Shown: positions 5,526-6,331 of the stretch, piece after piece | How the letters are laid out: every line of letters starts with the position of its first letter | Numbering within the stretch: the stretch's first letter is position 1 | Assembly: GCA_902475865.1 (NCBI GenBank) | Contig: CABSBK010000068.1 | Coordinates: 1-6,331 of the forward strand | Source of the DNA: an uncultured Collinsella sp. | GTDB taxonomy: Bacteria; Actinomycetota; Coriobacteriia; Coriobacteriales; Coriobacteriaceae | DNA length: 6,331 nucleotides | Direction of reading: 5' to 3' | Made by a program: the position numbers and the translations under genes | Notes under the pieces: generated by a model | Told to the model about the DNA's origin: nothing | What the model saw: only the letters and a program-made list of their open reading frames with translations | Databases searched by the model: none

Positions 5526-6331
5526 TTGTCTACTAATTCCCCTGGCGGCCCTGTCCTGTCGCTGCTTGTTCCCATCTACAACGTTGAGCGCTATCTGCGC
5601 GAGTGCCTCGATTCCGCCGTGGCGCAGACGCTCGAGGACATCGAAATCATCTGCATCAACGACGGCTCTACCGACAACTCGCCGGCGATTATCCGCGAGT
5701 ACATGGAGCGCGACGCGCGCGTGAAGATGATCGACAAGGCCAATAGCGGTTACGGCGACTCCATGAACCGCGGGCTTGAGATGGCGCGCGGCAAGTACGT
5801 GGGCATTCTGGAGTCCGATGACTTTATGGCGCCCGATGCGCTGGAGAAGCTCGTGGCAGCTGCCGAGCGCTTCAATACCGACTTTGCGAAGGCAAATTTT
5901 GACTTCTACTGGTCTAAGCCCGAGGAGCGCCGCTCGCTGCACGAGATGTTTAAGGCAAGGGACTGTGACAAGCCGGTGCATCCGAGCGACACGACGCAGT
6001 TCTTTAAGCAAAAGCCGTCGATTTGGTCGGCCGTGTACCGCCGTGATTTTCTTGAGCGCAACGGCATCAAGTTCCTGCCGACTCCGGGAGCATCCTTTCA
6101 GGACACGTCGTTTGCCTTTAAGGCGATCGCATGCGCAGACAAGGCCGTTTACCTGCACGATGCCGTGCTTTCATATCGTCAGGACAACGAGAACTCCTCG
6201 GTCAATTCTTCGGCTAAGGTCTTTTGCGTCAATACCGAGTATGCCGAAATCGAGCGCTGGATCCGAGAAGATTATGCTCGCGATCACGCAAGCGATGACG
6301 TCGCTCGCATGCTCAAGTTCAATCAGCTCAT
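5526..6331 (+). CDS. Family-2 glycosyltransferase, 3' end beyond the window
   Basis: This partial gene (268 codons visible, no stop) starts at TTG 5526 behind TAAGGAG. The product opens directly into a GT-A fold: VPIYN (15-19), INDGSTDNS (44-52) and NSGYGDSMNRGLEMARG (73-89). The metal-binding acidic cluster ILESDDF (94-100) follows, in D-x-D position with Glu in the first place. Further on are SIWSAVYRRDFL (165-176), PGASFQDTSFAFK (187-199) with D193 as probable catalytic base, and YRQDNENSSVNS (217-228), all typical of bacterial capsule and exopolysaccharide transferases. There is no signal peptide and no membrane segment in the visible part. The enzyme is expected at the cytoplasmic face of the membrane, adding one sugar to a lipid-linked glycan; donor and acceptor cannot be told. 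It is divergent from the GlfT-like gene, and both probably serve one surface polysaccharide locus. Confidence 0.9.
   Translation, partial: MSTNSPGGPVLSLLVPIYNVERYLRECLDSAVAQTLEDIEIICINDGSTDNSPAIIREYMERDARVKMIDKANSGYGDSMNRGLEMARGKYVGILESDDFMAPDALEKLVAAAERFNTDFAKANFDFYWSKPEERRSLHEMFKARDCDKPVHPSDTTQFFKQKPSIWSAVYRRDFLERNGIKFLPTPGASFQDTSFAFKAIACADKAVYLHDAVLSYRQDNENSSVNSSAKVFCVNTEYAEIERWIREDYARDHASDDVARMLKFNQL

Noticed and set aside
5496..6158. 220-codon minus-strand frame opposite the second glycosyltransferase
   Set aside because: Antisense shadow; the plus frame carries the GT-A motifs and a strong ribosome binding site.

Overview
The window looks like chromosomal DNA from a gut-type coriobacterium, most probably Collinsella or a close relative. 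The basis is a GC-rich codon bias, GTG and TTG starts behind strong Shine-Dalgarno sequences, an MPKTG-type sortase substrate, and a member of the AAA-ATPase-like / PD-(D/E)XK family that I recall as abundant in Collinsella. This assignment rests on recollection of protein style, not on a search.

Left part (1-2240). The window opens inside a HEPN-type, HI0074-like 'nucleotidyltransferase substrate-binding' gene. Its family N-terminus appears to be interrupted by an in-frame TAG at 6-8, and no nucleotidyltransferase partner lies downstream. Next comes a secreted, cell-wall-anchored protein (540-2168). It has a signal peptide, a lysozyme/transglycosylase-like domain, a long Pro- then Ser/Gly/Asp-rich wall-spanning linker, a poly-Thr tract, and an MPKTG sorting signal with a membrane helix and basic tail. 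A clear Rho-independent terminator follows at 2201-2240.

Middle (2241-4166). One reading frame of about 598 codons encodes an AAA-ATPase-like plus PD-(D/E)XK-like protein of unknown function. It is split by a single in-frame TAA at 2820-2822. Its Walker B glutamate and its nuclease E-x-K motif are also replaced, so I annotate it as a decaying pseudogene with an otherwise intact frame.

Right part (4194-6331). Two family-2 glycosyltransferases point away from each other across a 312-bp control region. The minus-strand gene resembles galactofuranosyltransferases (GlfT-like). The plus-strand gene has a TTG start and runs off the window. Together they suggest the edge of a surface polysaccharide locus. 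The control region holds a good plus-strand promoter, a perfect TATAAT on the opposite strand at the same place, a 12-bp perfect GC palindrome at the predicted start site, and a 61-codon minus-strand ORF with its own ribosome binding site. That ORF is either an upstream peptide gene or a relic of a membrane acyltransferase.

I found no tRNA, rRNA, CRISPR array, insertion sequence or complete novel system. The most notable signals are gene decay (two genes broken by single stop codons) and the compact divergent control region.
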